Below, piece by piece: positions 1-12,252 of a stretch of 64,000 nt of DNA. A program made the translations under genes and the position numbers. The notes under the pieces are model-generated. The model worked only from the letters and a program-made list of their open reading frames with translations. It was not told the origin of the DNA and made no database searches. Position 1 is the first letter of the stretch; the number at the start of each line of letters is the position of its first letter. This DNA is from Byssochlamys sp. IMV 00236 (Eukaryota > Ascomycota > Eurotiomycetes > Eurotiales > Thermoascaceae): the NCBI GenBank assembly GCA_001931875.2, contig MSJH02000622.1:62001-126000 (forward strand). Direction: 5' to 3'.

Positions 1-763
1 GACGTTTCTGAGACTTTCATTCGCTACATCGAAGGAAACCTCGACAGGCTTCCATGGAGTGAGGCTCCTATCACAGCCGAGGCCGACGTCATCAAGTCGG
101 ACCTGATCGATCTGAACAGACGTGGTTTCTTGACGATCAATTCTCAGCCTGCAGTCAACGGCGCCAAGTCTTCCCACCCAATCTATGGCTGGGGCCCCAA
201 GAATGGCTATGTCTACCAGAAGGCGTACCTCGAGCTCCTTGTCCCACCGGGATTGATTGACGAGGTGATTGAGCGTATAGAGAAGAATGAGGACCTCACA
301 TACTATTGTATTAGCAAGAAGGGCGAACTGAGGTCCAACACCAGTGATAGCCCGAACGCAGTGACTTGGGGTATCTTTGCCTCGAAGGAGGTCATTCAAC
401 CGACCATCGTTGAGACTATCAGCTTCTTGGCTTGGAAGGACGAAGCTTATCGCCTTGGAGAAGATTGGGCCAAGTGCCACCAGCCATCGAGTCCCAGCAG
501 GAAACTCATCCAGAGCATCATGGACAACTGGTACATTGTCAACATCGGTAAGTGAACCACGTCAGCCTTTGCCATGTCGAACTTGATCGTTAACATTCAC
601 GATACTAGTGAACAATGACTTCCACAAGACCCATGATATCTTCGACATCTTCAAGGGACTGTCCGTGAAGGACATTGAAACTGAAGTACCGCCGTCTGAT
701 GACATCCCGGCTGATGCTCAGGCGGACGGGGCAAAGGCAGAAGAGCCTAAGGCGAGCAACTAA
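1..763 (+). CDS. Methylenetetrahydrofolate reductase, C-terminal part (5' end outside window)
   Basis: This is the 3' end of a eukaryotic-type methylenetetrahydrofolate reductase, the FAD enzyme that makes 5-methyl-THF for methionine synthesis in the cytosol. The reading frame is open from base 1. An intron at 548-608 (gtaagt...ctag) joins NI to VNNDFHKTHDIFDIFKG, and translation stops at 761-763, so 233 residues are visible. The segment matches the C-terminal regulatory domain, seen in INSQPAVNGAKSSHPIYGWG, where a peptide of this kind belongs to the SAM-responsive half, and in the later DNWYIVNIV-NNDFH stretch. The catalytic TIM barrel lies upstream of the window. Fungi usually have two paralogues (MET12- and MET13-like), and I cannot tell which this is. 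The last 30 residues are acidic and Ala-rich and probably not conserved. Confidence 0.93.
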
Positions 764-1689
764 TTACAGCACTACATTACATTCAAAGCAGCGCCATTCA
801 ACCGGCGCTCTGGTCGCCGACACGTTTTTCAACTAACGAACTCTTAATATCACGACCAAAAATTCAACATTAATGACACTCGAGGTAACTCGGAAGGTTA
901 CGGCGTTACGAAACGAAGATCTCAACGATTTACTTCCTTTTTACGCTTTCAAAGCATGGACTCTTTTTTCTTCATTCTCTCGGCCTACATTTCAACCATG
1001 GCATGTCCTCAACTTTTTAACATGAGAAGACAAAAAAGAGAACCAGATTCAACATAAATTTACTTTTCTGCGAGCACAACTTGATACCACATGGGAGCGA
1101 AGTGAGGATTAGTTCATTCAACATCAAATCCGGGATGATTTTCAACAAAAAGGCATGGAGTTGGTCTCGCAAAAGAAAAACCATGGGAACCAGGGGCATC
1201 GGAGTTAGATATCTTTTTTTTCTTCTTCTTCTTCTCAACACAGGACAAACATTCTCGTTTTCTTCTTCATCAATTATCCCCATTTTGTTTAATGCAGTTT
1301 AAAAGTTCCCCCGTCTCCTCTCACCTCGTATTTTCTTGTTTCCTATTGCAATTCGCATCATGTACAATCGTCTCATACCTCAAATGTTCTTCGTTCCTCA
1401 TCTACTGATCCACTTCAACTTCGAAATCATCTTTTCTTCCACCTTCAGCATTCATTGTCTATACGAGTCCTTTGCGCTCAAAGACAATACCCTACACATA
1501 TTCAACATCTCCTGGGCATGTTCACGACCCTTACCGGGAGCATTGCCCCTCGGACCCGGTTCAATGAAAACAGAAAGAAGAAGCCGTTACGCTTCTGATC
1601 CTACCGCCTTAGATTAGAACGGAATAGATCCAGTCCTATAGAGGCCGATTATGCAGCGAGAGACAGAGACGTCTGATATAAAGATCTAG

Positions 1690-2520
1690 TTTCAGGAAAT
1701 CACACGTTCAAAATTACGCGGGTTTGATTTTTCGCATGCTTGTCGTCGTTTTCTGATTAATCCCACGACATAACTATACTACTTCGCAACGATCCACACA
1801 TAAGGGAAAGACAACATTGAGAAATACCTCCCTGGCAGTTCTTCTCTTTAATATATCCCCATAGTACATTATACATATCTAATACGCAAGAGGGCAATGA
1901 TATTTATCTTCGGATAAAACCCAAAAGACAATATTAAATCTATATCCGTCAGGATTCCCAATGTTATCAAGGATTATATACTCACAATGACACGCAGAGG
2001 ATAATAATTTGAAGAACTATTAGCTATAGATAGGACTCTTGAACCCATTTATGCTATTATAAATATTATTTCTTCTAGTATAAAGTAAATCTCCTCAATA
2101 AAAGAGAAATATATATACATTAAACACTAGTTATATATAAATTGCACCGAATTAACGATGAACAGTGAAGTAATAGTTTCAGGGCACAGTTTACACGAGA
2201 TATAAACTAATCGCTTTCTTTTTTCTTTTAGAGTTCCTATTTTATTCAGTTACACTTCATAGAATTTCACATAATAGATCATCTACAGTAGTTAATTATA
2301 ACAGACAATCTAGAGAGTACATCGCTTTCTGTGTGATTATTACTAACTACTAGACTAGTAATGAAGTATTCTCTGCTAATTATACAGTACAATGTTCCAT
2401 AGGACCGGCGAATTGAGTTTCATACTTATAAATACGTAGTATATTAACTATATCTACATATACTCTCTCTCTCTATGTCGTGCTCGTTTTATAACTAACT
2501 ACAGTAAATATTACGTAAAT
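1690..2520. other. AT-rich, TpA-rich block without ORFs
   Basis: Base composition shifts sharply to A+T, with many TATA, ATTA and TTAT strings, and no open frame of useful length exists. It could be simple AT-rich spacer or an old repeat eroded by repeat-induced point mutation. No terminal repeats or transposase remnants were recognised. Confidence 0.45.
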
Positions 2521-2675
2521 AATAATACTGGGCCGATTGCATCCTCCCTCCCGACTTCCTCAAGAACAATCAGATTCCTCTAAAGAAAGCATGTACATAC
2601 ACACTCCAGCCGAACAACGACAGCAATGTCCTGTAAAATAAGACTCATATTTGAGTCTAGTCTACCTATTCCAAC

Positions 2676-2694
2676 AAAAAAAAATTTTTTTTTT
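2676..2694. repeat. A9T10 homopolymer palindrome
   Basis: Nine A bases are followed directly by ten T bases, just before a GCCCGGG motif. The run is self-complementary and could act as a rigid, nucleosome-poor tract. Homopolymer length is also prone to sequencing error. Confidence 0.8.
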
Positions 2695-4589
2695 GCCCGG
2701 GACCCATGTTAAGCCACTACATACGTAATAAGAATCCCTCCCTGGGGAAAACTCCGCCCGCCTCCTTGCTTGCGGGGAGAAGAAGCCACATGCAACGGGG
2801 ACTACATCCGGAGAATGCGAAAGTCAATAGCGCCAGAACTGAGAATAATAGATAGCTCACGCGTCGATCTCATCTATGATGTGAGGGGGAAGGGGAAGCT
2901 TGATTCGAGATGTCACAAATTAACTAGAAAAGAAACTCTATTTATCTATCTGCTACTGATTATTATGGGGGTTTCTTGACGACTTTGCGAACCCCGACAG
3001 GGGCGTCAGAAGGGTCTACGGAATAAGGATACTACTCTGTGGACCTTGAGCCTTACTGCTTTAGTTATGCATGAGATCCCAAGTACTCTAGTAGTGCATT
3101 TCACTCGGGATTTGGGGGCTGGATTTCAATTTCTGGTCCCCTTGTAGATTGGATATTGAGCTATGCGTCTGCCTAGGATTCAGCTTACCGACCTTGGGGA
3201 TGGATACTATAACCCGGACATCGAAAGGGGATAGAGTTTTCGGTTGAGTCTCCTATTACGTGGATCCAGTGATGAGATCTCGATGCAGCTTTGTTGAAGT
3301 GAGTAGAAAGTGGTGACTTCTTTCAGATAATAATCTATTGCGTTCAAGATAGAAACCACTTTTTGCATGGGTGCCATCGATTACAACGGAGCAGGGTGGC
3401 ATCAACGGCGAGACCCTCGAAGCAGTTGCTTTGGAACAGCAAATCAGGGTCCAATGCGCTGGAAGGCCCGGAGAAATCAAGTGAGGCAGAAAGAACCGGT
3501 GACAGCAGTATGCAGTTGCACACACTTGCATTCGTGACAAACCCAGCCGGGGACCCTGGCGGAAGGGGTTTCGACGAGCAGAGAAATGGCGAATGAATCG
3601 GTCCATGGTCAGACTTACCGGCGAAATAACCGAAGACATGCAGAGAATCTAAGGAAAAGAAGCGTGGACCGGAGGAGTGCTGATCTGCAACTCCGCGACA
3701 GGGTCTCGAATTGAAGATCTTTGCAACTAACTGTCTCCGCATTCTGCCGCACAAATCGTCATACGACTAGGGGACTTCGATCTTTATTTGCCGGTGGATA
3801 ACTCAGGTCAAATTCCATAAGGAGTCAAAAAACCACTTGACACGTAGAATCATTTATCATCTTTGAGGGATCTGCAGTATGCCGGTCAGAGAATCAGAGA
3901 TAGGCCACGATCCACATGTATAGAATCAGTCACACGTTAGGAAATAGAAAGAAACTACCGGATCTGCGTTACCCGGGGGTGAACCGACAGAACCGAATAC
4001 TGTAGAACAACTCTGGAATCTCTCTGGCTTCAATTATGGCCGAGCGAACATCTGCAGTAGTGAGCTTGTCGAATCCAACACGATGTGATAGATCTGGAAG
4101 GAACTCGGAGGTTGATTGATGATCTCCATAGTAGTACGTTAAAGCGTGTTGAAGCAGCGTTATCACCTCAGCAGTGCGGAATATTCAGCCGTTTCGCATC
4201 CATACTCCAGTACCGACTACCGAGACTCCGAGAGACGATCTGGAGAACCAGCACGCGCCATCGGCCTTAGACCAGGCTGGCTAGCATGCTCTTAGTATTA
4301 TTTGCTAGTAACTAGCACAGGTTAGAACGATGGAACACAAAGTCAACTGACCTATCTATGCCCTCTCTGAAACAGAGACTCGCTTTACCATAACCAGCAG
4401 GTCAGCCGGGTGTGTTACTTCTTCTGGAAACACTGGATCCGCACTCATTGCGACGATCATTCACCTACCTCGCGTGTAAGTAAGAAAAAGCGAGACGATG
4501 AGATGAGATGAGATGATTGAGTACGGACGGACCTTTACGCTTGTACGCTACTAGTAATCGTCGAGGAAGACGCAGAGATAACGCTTGTC

Positions 4590-4870
4590 TTGGGCATCGA
4601 TTCGCGTTGTGACGATACTTCTCCGCAGGCTTACTTCACCCTCGGCAGAGATGACGCTCAAAAAGCAAGCTCAGATGGAAGAGGATCTCGACCAGCTGAA
4701 GAAGATCAAGAGATATGTCCATTGCAGCGCATGAACAAAGGACCCCTTTGTCGTCGGAGAGCTGTTTCACTATCGGTTCATTGAAAGAGAGTGACAATCC
4801 GATCCGACGCCTCTGTTCTCGAGAGGAAAGCTGCGAGCAGCATTTAGTTGAAGATATGCTCCATAGGCGC
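4590..4870 (+). pseudogene. Possible gene remnant, coding-like but interrupted by stops
   Basis: Reading from the ATG at about 4651 gives MTLKKQAQMEEDLDQLKKIK and then further plausible sequence (TKDPFVVGELFHYRFIERE), with TGA codons between the pieces in the same frame. The first part looks like a short charged helix. Several of the stops could come from CGA arginine codons by a single C-to-T change. No family was recognised, so this may equally be chance. No intact start-to-stop frame covers it. Confidence 0.22.
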
Positions 4871-4923
4871 AGTCGCACCACCTCGTCGCTAATCGTTTCC
4901 GAACATCTCATCGAGGTTCAGAA

Positions 4924-4980
4924 GGCTTTTTATGAACGGTTAACAGCGCATATAGAACCGTTAACTTCTCATAAAAAGCC
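4924..4980. repeat. 57-bp imperfect inverted repeat (hairpin)
   Basis: The left arm GGCTTTTTATGA at 4924-4935 is perfectly repeated in inverse at 4969-4980. Inside, CGGTT (4937-4941) can pair with AACCG (4956-4960), leaving a small asymmetric loop that holds two GTTAAC-like hexamers. No clear target-site duplication flanks it. It may be a tiny transposon remnant or a structured RNA element. Confidence 0.55.
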
Positions 4981-7690
4981 GTTGAGACACGCCGTTGACC
5001 GTTACTGCTAGTCCAACATTGCAGGTGAAGGATCGTTGGCTATGATCCACGCTGCAAGGGAAATCCCTTCACCGATCATCTTATAGTTCAATATTATTGA
5101 TCCCTGTTCCGCACCGTTTGCCTGTGCTTTCTCAGGTCAAATATAACCGGACGCTTTAGCTTCGACCTTGGATTAAGGAACTGCTTTGCGGGACTCTCGA
5201 TCTTGTCCATGACACGTGTCCCTGACGCTATCCTCCACATATGGTAGCTTACTACTACTCCGTACTGTCTCACACACGGTAATCATGTTATGATGCTAGT
5301 TGAAGCTGAACGTCGTCGAACTGGAACAGATTTGTCGCTTTGCGGGCGTCCTAACCAGATGAACACTGCTTTGAGGTGGATTCCGTTTGTAGGCGCATTC
5401 CGTATTTCGTTGCATCTGCAACTTATGGCGTTGGTCGTAATCGGTAGCCAGACCCGGAAGCAGGAATTTTTTAACATGCCACAGTGAAAAAACAACAGAT
5501 GAATGTCGCTGCCGCCGTTCCCAAGGCCAGAGAAATCCATCTTCCACCTTCTACGGTTCTTCTAGCGGCTCGGGGTCCCGTCCCATCATCCCACTAGTGC
5601 GAATTATGGGGGTACGAACCTTTTTCTTTTTCCGTGGCCCCTCATCATCTCCCATTTCCATGGTGGCGATATGTACTACTACCAGCACGGAGCAATGCCC
5701 TCGCTTTTTTCGCCTCGCCCGAGACCGGAGTATTGTTATTTGACGGGTTCCACGTAACTATACGAGAAGTTACGGAGTTTGCCGAACATTCTGCCGCTTC
5801 TAGAAGCTGTGGATCATGAACTTGCCAGGGGATGTCTCATCGACCGTCGTTAAGCGGCTTTCGAGCTTGGAAACGGGAGAATTGGGCGCCTGAGGTACGG
5901 AGTACTCCGTAGTTGAAGGCCGAGGTTGTTTCAGGCCGGGCGTGCACCCCTACCAATAATAATGAACCTGTGTAATACTGATGGCTTGTAACCTGTACTG
6001 CACAGACGCATAAAGCACCATTCCCAATTGCTACACATATATTGGAGCGACTGACCACATCGAGGTGTCCTGCTAAGAACAACGCGCGCCGTGGTGAAAG
6101 GTATGGATTCGACACGTATGTTCTTTCCGTCTCCCGTCTGAGTTATTGTGGAGATATATACTCCGTAGAGGCGATCTGAGGGTCAGAAACGGCTCAAGTA
6201 TGAATTAGGTAGTTAAATGCTGAAAGCTTGACCTAATCAGCAGTTGGATCATTAAGTAATAGCAGGCATTTGAGTATGTAATAACCTCCGCAATATGGTG
6301 GCAACTCTTGGCGTGTCAATCGGCGATGTCCCGTTAGGGATCTTGGAGCGAGGCCCGAAAACCGCCGATAATGAAGAAAGTGTCACTCGTACCAGGTAAC
6401 CAGGTACGCTCGCTGCGACGGCAAGCTCAGATGGTTAAACAATTCTGTATGCAGTAGTGCTCCCTATATTAGTTGTTTCAGTAAGCGAGCCTCTCGACAG
6501 CCAAGCTCTGTTCTTGAATACTCAATGCCTGTCAGATCTCAAGATAGTTATCTGAGAATGGCAACTATTGCGGCCAAGGACGGGAATTGCGGTGACGGTC
6601 AAAATGACCTGGGAGAGTAGTCCATATTACTACTGAGGCTCGAGATCCGACTTTTTTCTTTTGATGATGGGCCCGCAGTTGCTGTTGTCGCGTTTCAGAG
6701 GATGAGACGAGTAAGAGTAATGATGATACGAAGCGTCAAGTCAAGCCTTCTAGAAGCTTGGCAGGAGAACAGGCTAATCAGTCGGGTAAACATGCATGAT
6801 TCGCTCGTCAGTTTCGATGCGTTTTGATGTTGACTAGACTGTTGAGCCAGACTCGACGTAGATGGAAGTCGAGGTTCTCCGATGGACGTGGGTTGTTGCG
6901 GGCAGACGAGGATGAAGCTCTTTGCAGAAATCACGGGACACGGCCAAGGGAACAAGACAAGATTAATATTATTATTATTGCTGTTGTTGTTATCTTTTCA
7001 ACTGTACAAATTATTGGCCCTTGGGGTCTGTATGACAGGTCAACTCCTTCACTTTGAATCTTTCACATCGATCTCAAACAATCCCAGCTAGACTAGATGG
7101 TTAGTTCTCCCCGATGTGACGAGCGAGGGCCCTGCTAGTCTGGTACTGTACTACTACTAACTACCACTAGTTATCTCCCGGCAAAAGCATATTTGAAAAA
7201 TAAAAATACTAAACCACCAGGTGCTACATAGCACAGAGCATGAGCGCCATGTGGCTTAAGCTCATGGCGACAGGGATCATAATAATAATCATAATCATAG
7301 TGGATGCAGTGTGATTATCACCCACTATGCAAAAAAAGGAAAGGAATTGTGATGATGACTGTCTGAACGGTAAGCTGCCTGCATCAAACAGCGGGGGATG
7401 TGCAGCCAGCTCTGGTGCAGATCCCAGCCGATTGACCGTTTTCTTGCCTCATTGTCTCACAGCATCACAGCATCCATGCAAGCATTATTGGTTCAGTTTG
7501 CAATTATTATTATGGCACATGGAGAGACCATCACTGCGAGTGAATCTATCTATTTTTTCTCTTTGCTAGATAGACATCCCAACTGCCTGGGGCGGTGATT
7601 GGCCCGCTCTCACCGCCTGGTTCTTCGTCACTGTCGGAGTTTTTGACGATCATTGAAGTCTAACAACAGAATCTCCATCATCATTATTGG

Positions 7691-7727
<37 letters not shown>
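7691..7727. repeat. (CAT)12 microsatellite
   Basis: This is a perfect run of just over twelve CAT units in the long spacer upstream of flbA. It is not in an open frame that looks coding. Confidence 0.9.
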
Positions 7728-7732
<5 letters not shown>

Positions 7733-8263
7733 ATTATCCACTTCTCGGTGCCGGCAGGGATAACCTCGGTTCTGCTGCTTCTACTTTCTAGAGTCATCGA
7801 GGCTAACTATCGTCCCAAAGACCCTGGAGCACCGCGATAAGCTTGGCAACCTCTCGCTCCCCCCATCGTACCAGATCTGAGAAAAATAAACACGTCCTGC
7901 CTCTCTCAGCCGCGCGATTTCATCCTCTCCTGATTCAGCCTAAACAGGAGACCGTGCTGGGGCTGAGCGTCAGACGGCTTTCAACTCGACTATACTCCAC
8001 TGCTGATGATCCCCCACCTCGCGCAGCACAACGGCTCGCACAATTAATAATAATTGTGAGGATGGTTATCAAGCAAAGCGGCCTTCTCAATTCGATCTAA
8101 GTTTGTCGAGAGCAGAGGACAATAAGAATAAGAATAATAATTCTCCGAGATCAGAGACATATCTAGTCGAAACTGGCGTGCTCGTTATTGGCAGAGACGC
8201 CCAGAAAAAGGGGCCGGAACAGCCAAACAGCCAGAAAAAAAGCGTCCAGCAGCTAAGACTCAC

Positions 8264-8300
8264 CACGTGGACGCACGTGGAGCCGGGATTTAATAACGTG
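8264..8300. promoter_or_regulatory. Cluster of E-box-like CACGTG motifs upstream of flbA
   Basis: Two perfect CACGTG palindromes lie at 8264-8269 and 8274-8279, one helical turn apart, followed by an ACGTG half-motif at 8296-8300. Another CACGTG is at 8713-8718. Such motifs bind bHLH factors in fungi. They sit about 1.6 kb before the flbA start codon. Function is inferred from motif and spacing only. Confidence 0.4.
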
Positions 8301-9869
8301 GATCGGGGGCTAGTGAAGGTCGTCACGGCATTATTCTACTATCCAGGCTAAGGCTCACAGCACGATATCAAACCACGAGTCAGTCAAGCTGTCGCCATCT
8401 TCCGCCGGATCCACCGCTAGGCCGTTCCGTCCCAGCAATCTTTGCAGTGGTTTTTGCCGTTTGCGATCCTCGATTCATCCACCTCCTGGGAACCGTTCTT
8501 GGTTTTGTCTGTTCCAATTTCCATCTCACCCTGACGGCTCCGTGGCTTATCTTCGTGGTCCTGCATGATTATTATTATCATTATTATTTACGGTTGGCAA
8601 CTGGGAGCTTTGATTGCCCGCTAGATCGCCCCAGGCAGTCCCACAGCAGCTTAACTACTCTAATCTCTGTCTTGCCGCGCCATCCGAGCTCTCAATCTCC
8701 TGGCCAGGATCCCACGTGCGTTGCTGTCGTCGCCCGGACGATCATTGCTCATCCCCCTCAAGATCCGGAGTCCTGGGTAGGTAGATAGCTCTCTCTGTAC
8801 GTGAGAGCCGGGGCTGCAAAGACCGCTCCTCCCCTGCCCCCAACATCACCACTGAATCATTCTGCTGGTTGCGGTGAACGAGACTCGACTCGACCTGGAC
8901 GATCTGTGCTTCGTTCTGGCGGTGACGGTGATTCTAGCCTGGGAAGCGGTTCTTCGCTGTCCAGATTCCTCGTTCTCGCCCCCCCTCTCTGGGCGGCCCA
9001 ACTGCCGGCCCTAGGCCTGAACCACAACCCGAACCCACTGTGTCCTCCGCGACCACGTTTCGCCCGGGTTCAGAGGGGAAAAAAAAAGGGACGCCAGTCA
9101 GCATTCCCGCTGTGCATCAAAGAGCCGCGGTCTATCCATTATTACCTGAAAGGCAGGCTGGTCAGCAAGAGGTATTTACCTCTCATTCCGGTGCGAGCCG
9201 GTCTATCTATGGTAGTATCAGGATCTGATTTTCCCGAGATTCCGCATCATTGTCATCCCCCGTCGTCAGTCTTGCTGCGATTATTATCTCATCGCACGCC
9301 TGCGTACCCTGGATCGCCAGGACTTCTTTGCTATCTGGTCAAACCTTGTGCGGCCCAATTCTGCTGATCATCCGACGATTTCGGTTTCAAGCGATCCACC
9401 TCGCGATACCTAGAAAGGGAGCCAAGCCTGTACTTCCGCCCAAATCTTCAGTCGCTTACTCTTTCTCCGGCGCCCTCATCGGCCCTAAGCCGCTGGCCTC
9501 TGTCTCCGGCGTGTTAGGACTCCTTGTTCGCGCGGTCTCTTGGATCGCCCCTAGAGATCTTCGGCCCCCCGACGTTTTGTCACGGAGACGCCGACCCCCA
9601 TTGGCCAGCGGTGCCAAATTCCAAAGAGAGCACCACCGCAGCCACCAAAAGGCCCACGGGAATTCAAGGCGGAAAAGGTCTAGCAGAAAAGACGGCGTCC
9701 CACGTTGTCTCTTGCATGCGACCCCGGTCTGACTCGTGCTTCTGGGTGGGCCGTCGATGACAGGCAGACCCTAGCAATTACTATCCTCTAGCCTGGGACC
9801 CGTGTACGGAGATTCCCAACAGTACAAGGACGCCCAGTCTGATAATTTGCCCTGCAACTAACTAACTAC

Positions 9870-12252
9870 ATGACGGATACAGCCTCCTCCACTGCGGCCG
9901 TTCCTGGTGTTATTTCTCCCGCTCCCACAACTGCAGCCGCTGGTCCCTCTGCACCTGATTCGGGTTCAATGACAACAATATCCCCCGAATCATCCTCAGC
10001 TGTACCATCTCAAATTACTTTACCCCCTGTAGATCTTGGTCCAGACTTCTCCAAATCAACATCAACCACTCTGCCGCCTTCTGCGACAGGCTCGATCTCG
10101 AAGGGTAGTCGACGATCCTTCGCGGTTCTTGCGCGTGAGAAAACGATAGCGACTCTTGCTTCCATCGGTCTCAACTCCGGTTCTTCTCTGCGCTCTCCGA
10201 CGTCCTCTGGGAGCCTGTCGAGACACAGCTACAAGCAATCCCACGCGTCCAGCGGATCGCCTGCTCTCAGCCCATCTCTGTCGGGCAGCAGATCCAGCAG
10301 CAACGAGCAATTGTTCCATAGCGACAGACCCGAGACCGACCAGCCTCGTCGCTCCGAGCAGTCCACGCGCACCGACGTCCCGGAGGTCGCATCTCGTTCA
10401 TCATCGCCATCTCTCGCTCTAGAAGCGACCTCAAACCCAGCTTTACGGCGCCGGGGCACGCTCAATCGCATCGCTCGGAATTCCGAACAGTTACCTCCGT
10501 CCCAAGTAGAGACCCCGCCGGGGAGACCATCAAACAAGATGCATCAGACATCGTCCAGGTTGTTGAGGATGACGGAGGAGGAGCGGCCGTACACGAAGGT
10601 AATGATCTCCCGCTGCTGCTTTGCATAATTGCCAGTCTCCCATTTCGCATTGATTGATACTGACTTGTCGACAGGATTTTAAGGACCTGTTCTCGACCTT
10701 GATGGTCAGCTTGAAACTGGATTCGCACCGTGTGCGATTCACCAAGTTTGATCACTCATTTACCTCTGAGGAGGCCATCAATAATCTGGGGTCACTCAAA
10801 TTCTCGCAATCAAACCGGATGCCTGATCCCAAGGACCCCTCACGGATCGTTACCACAACAACCACAACAACTTTTTCTATGGCCAAGGAGATGGCTCGTT
10901 CTGTGTGCCAGAGATTCGTTGATGCCCGTTTTATCGAACCGGTCGATGGACGCAACATCTCGTATTTCCCTATGAAGGGGGCTCTCTTCCAGCTCACGCC
11001 AAAGGGAATCAACATCCTGCAGCGCTTCTGCCAGCGAAATGGTATCACGGCAAGGCACGTGATCGACGTCCTTGAGTCCCCACGCAACACGATGCAACTG
11101 GTTACCCTGGAGCGTGATACGGAAAGCGATAAGATCTCTTCGGATAGAGGTACGATTGAAGTCATATTCCGCCGCTTTATGGGTCAGGATGGTCCCAACA
11201 TCAAGAACAGTACTTCCTCCTCAGATTCGGATTCTGTCACCGAGTATGCCAACGGACTTGTCGGTGTTAAGATGGCAAAGGAAAGAAGAGTTGGCGACAA
11301 GATCTACCAGAACACCTTCACAGGAAAAGCGGCGATCGATTGGCTTATGGACTGCTCTACTACCATCGACCGACGAGAGGCATGCTCCATTGCTGAGCTC
11401 TTTGTCAAATATGGATTGATGCTTCCATATCAGGAGGATAAGAATTACGTTCTTCAGGACCCCGTGTCTTCAGTTTTCCAGCCCACAAAGTACGCGATCT
11501 ACGGTGTTTCCGAGCGTGGCCAGCGTGTCTGTGGATGGATTGCTCGGGACAAGCCACCTGCCAACTTTGAAAGCAGAAATGCGCCTCGGGACTCCAACAA
11601 TGCGCGCTTGAACCATATCTTGCAGGACCCAGCTTTAAGATTGCTCTTCCGTGAATTCCTCCGGTACTCGCTGTGCGAGGAGAATCTGTCTTTCTACGTT
11701 GATGTCTCGGAATTCACCGCGAACTACCACAGAGCAGAGAAAGCGGGTGCGTTCAACAACATCGATGCGGTTCGAGAGACACTTGCATCTGCGTATGGTG
11801 AGTTAACCCTGTTTTGCTTTCTATCTAAGAAATCTCCCCCTGCTAACGATTATCAGGACTTTACAATGCTTTCTTGGCACCCGGTTCGCCTTGTGAGCTG
11901 AACATTGAACATGCTCTGAGGAATAGCCTCGCCAGCCGGATGACCAAGGCTGTTGGTGATGACGAGTCTATGTTGAACAGCTTGCAGGAAGTCGTGCATC
12001 TGTTCGAGCTTGCACAGACCTCTGTGTTCAAACTGATGTCGAGTGTAAGTACCTGTTTGTTCCTCATCAGCAGACTTCAACTAATTTCTCCCTTCTTCAC
12101 AGGACTCGGTGCCGAAGTTCCTTCGTGACCCGAAGTACGCCGTTGTTTTGCAGGAACACGATTTGGATATCGGCGGAAACGGTCGGTCTTATTCGCCTAC
12201 TCCTGCTCCAATCCCGGAGAGGTCCATGAGTCGTTCGGTCAAGCCCTCGTAG
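9870..12252 (+). CDS. flbA: Developmental RGS regulator FlbA
   Basis: FlbA is the RGS protein that, in Aspergillus, turns off G-alpha (FadA) signalling so that vegetative growth gives way to conidiation. Exons are 9870-10598, 10675-11797, 11857-12044 and 12103-12252, giving 729 residues, close to the 719 I recall for A. nidulans. Residues 1-240 are Ser/Thr/Pro-rich and probably disordered. Two DEP-type winged-helix regions follow, about 300-370 (FSMAKEMARSVCQRFVDARF) and 440-530 (NTFTGKAAIDWLMD). The RGS domain spans about 556-690 (LLFREFLRYSLCEENLSFYV ... SVPKFLRDPKYA). The ATG at 9870 is the first in this frame after the leader, and all three introns have canonical ends. The C-terminus is Ser/Pro/Arg-rich. 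The gene stands alone, with more than 9 kb upstream and 1.9 kb downstream free of genes, as is common for developmental regulators. Confidence 0.96.

Larger units (their letters stand above)
764..9869. other. 9.1 kb intergenic region upstream of flbA
   Basis: No convincing gene was found on either strand. All open frames are short, mostly lack ATG context, and carry no recognisable motif. The stretch contains an AT-rich block (about 1690-2520), an A9T10 palindrome, a somewhat coding-like but broken piece near 4.6-4.9 kb, a hairpin at 4.92-4.98 kb, a CAT microsatellite at 7.69 kb and E-box-like motifs at 8.26 kb. The part nearest flbA probably includes its promoter and a long 5' leader. Confidence 0.7.

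Noticed and set aside
3256..3754. Overlapping minus-strand frames of 127 and 136 codons near 3.5 kb
   Set aside because: Two frames compete over the same bases and neither shows a motif, a clear start or a splice continuation.
8447..9732. Open frames of 113-188 codons just upstream of flbA
   Set aside because: They overlap in several frames, have mostly non-ATG starts, Pro/Arg-rich composition and no motif. They are more likely leader or promoter sequence of flbA.
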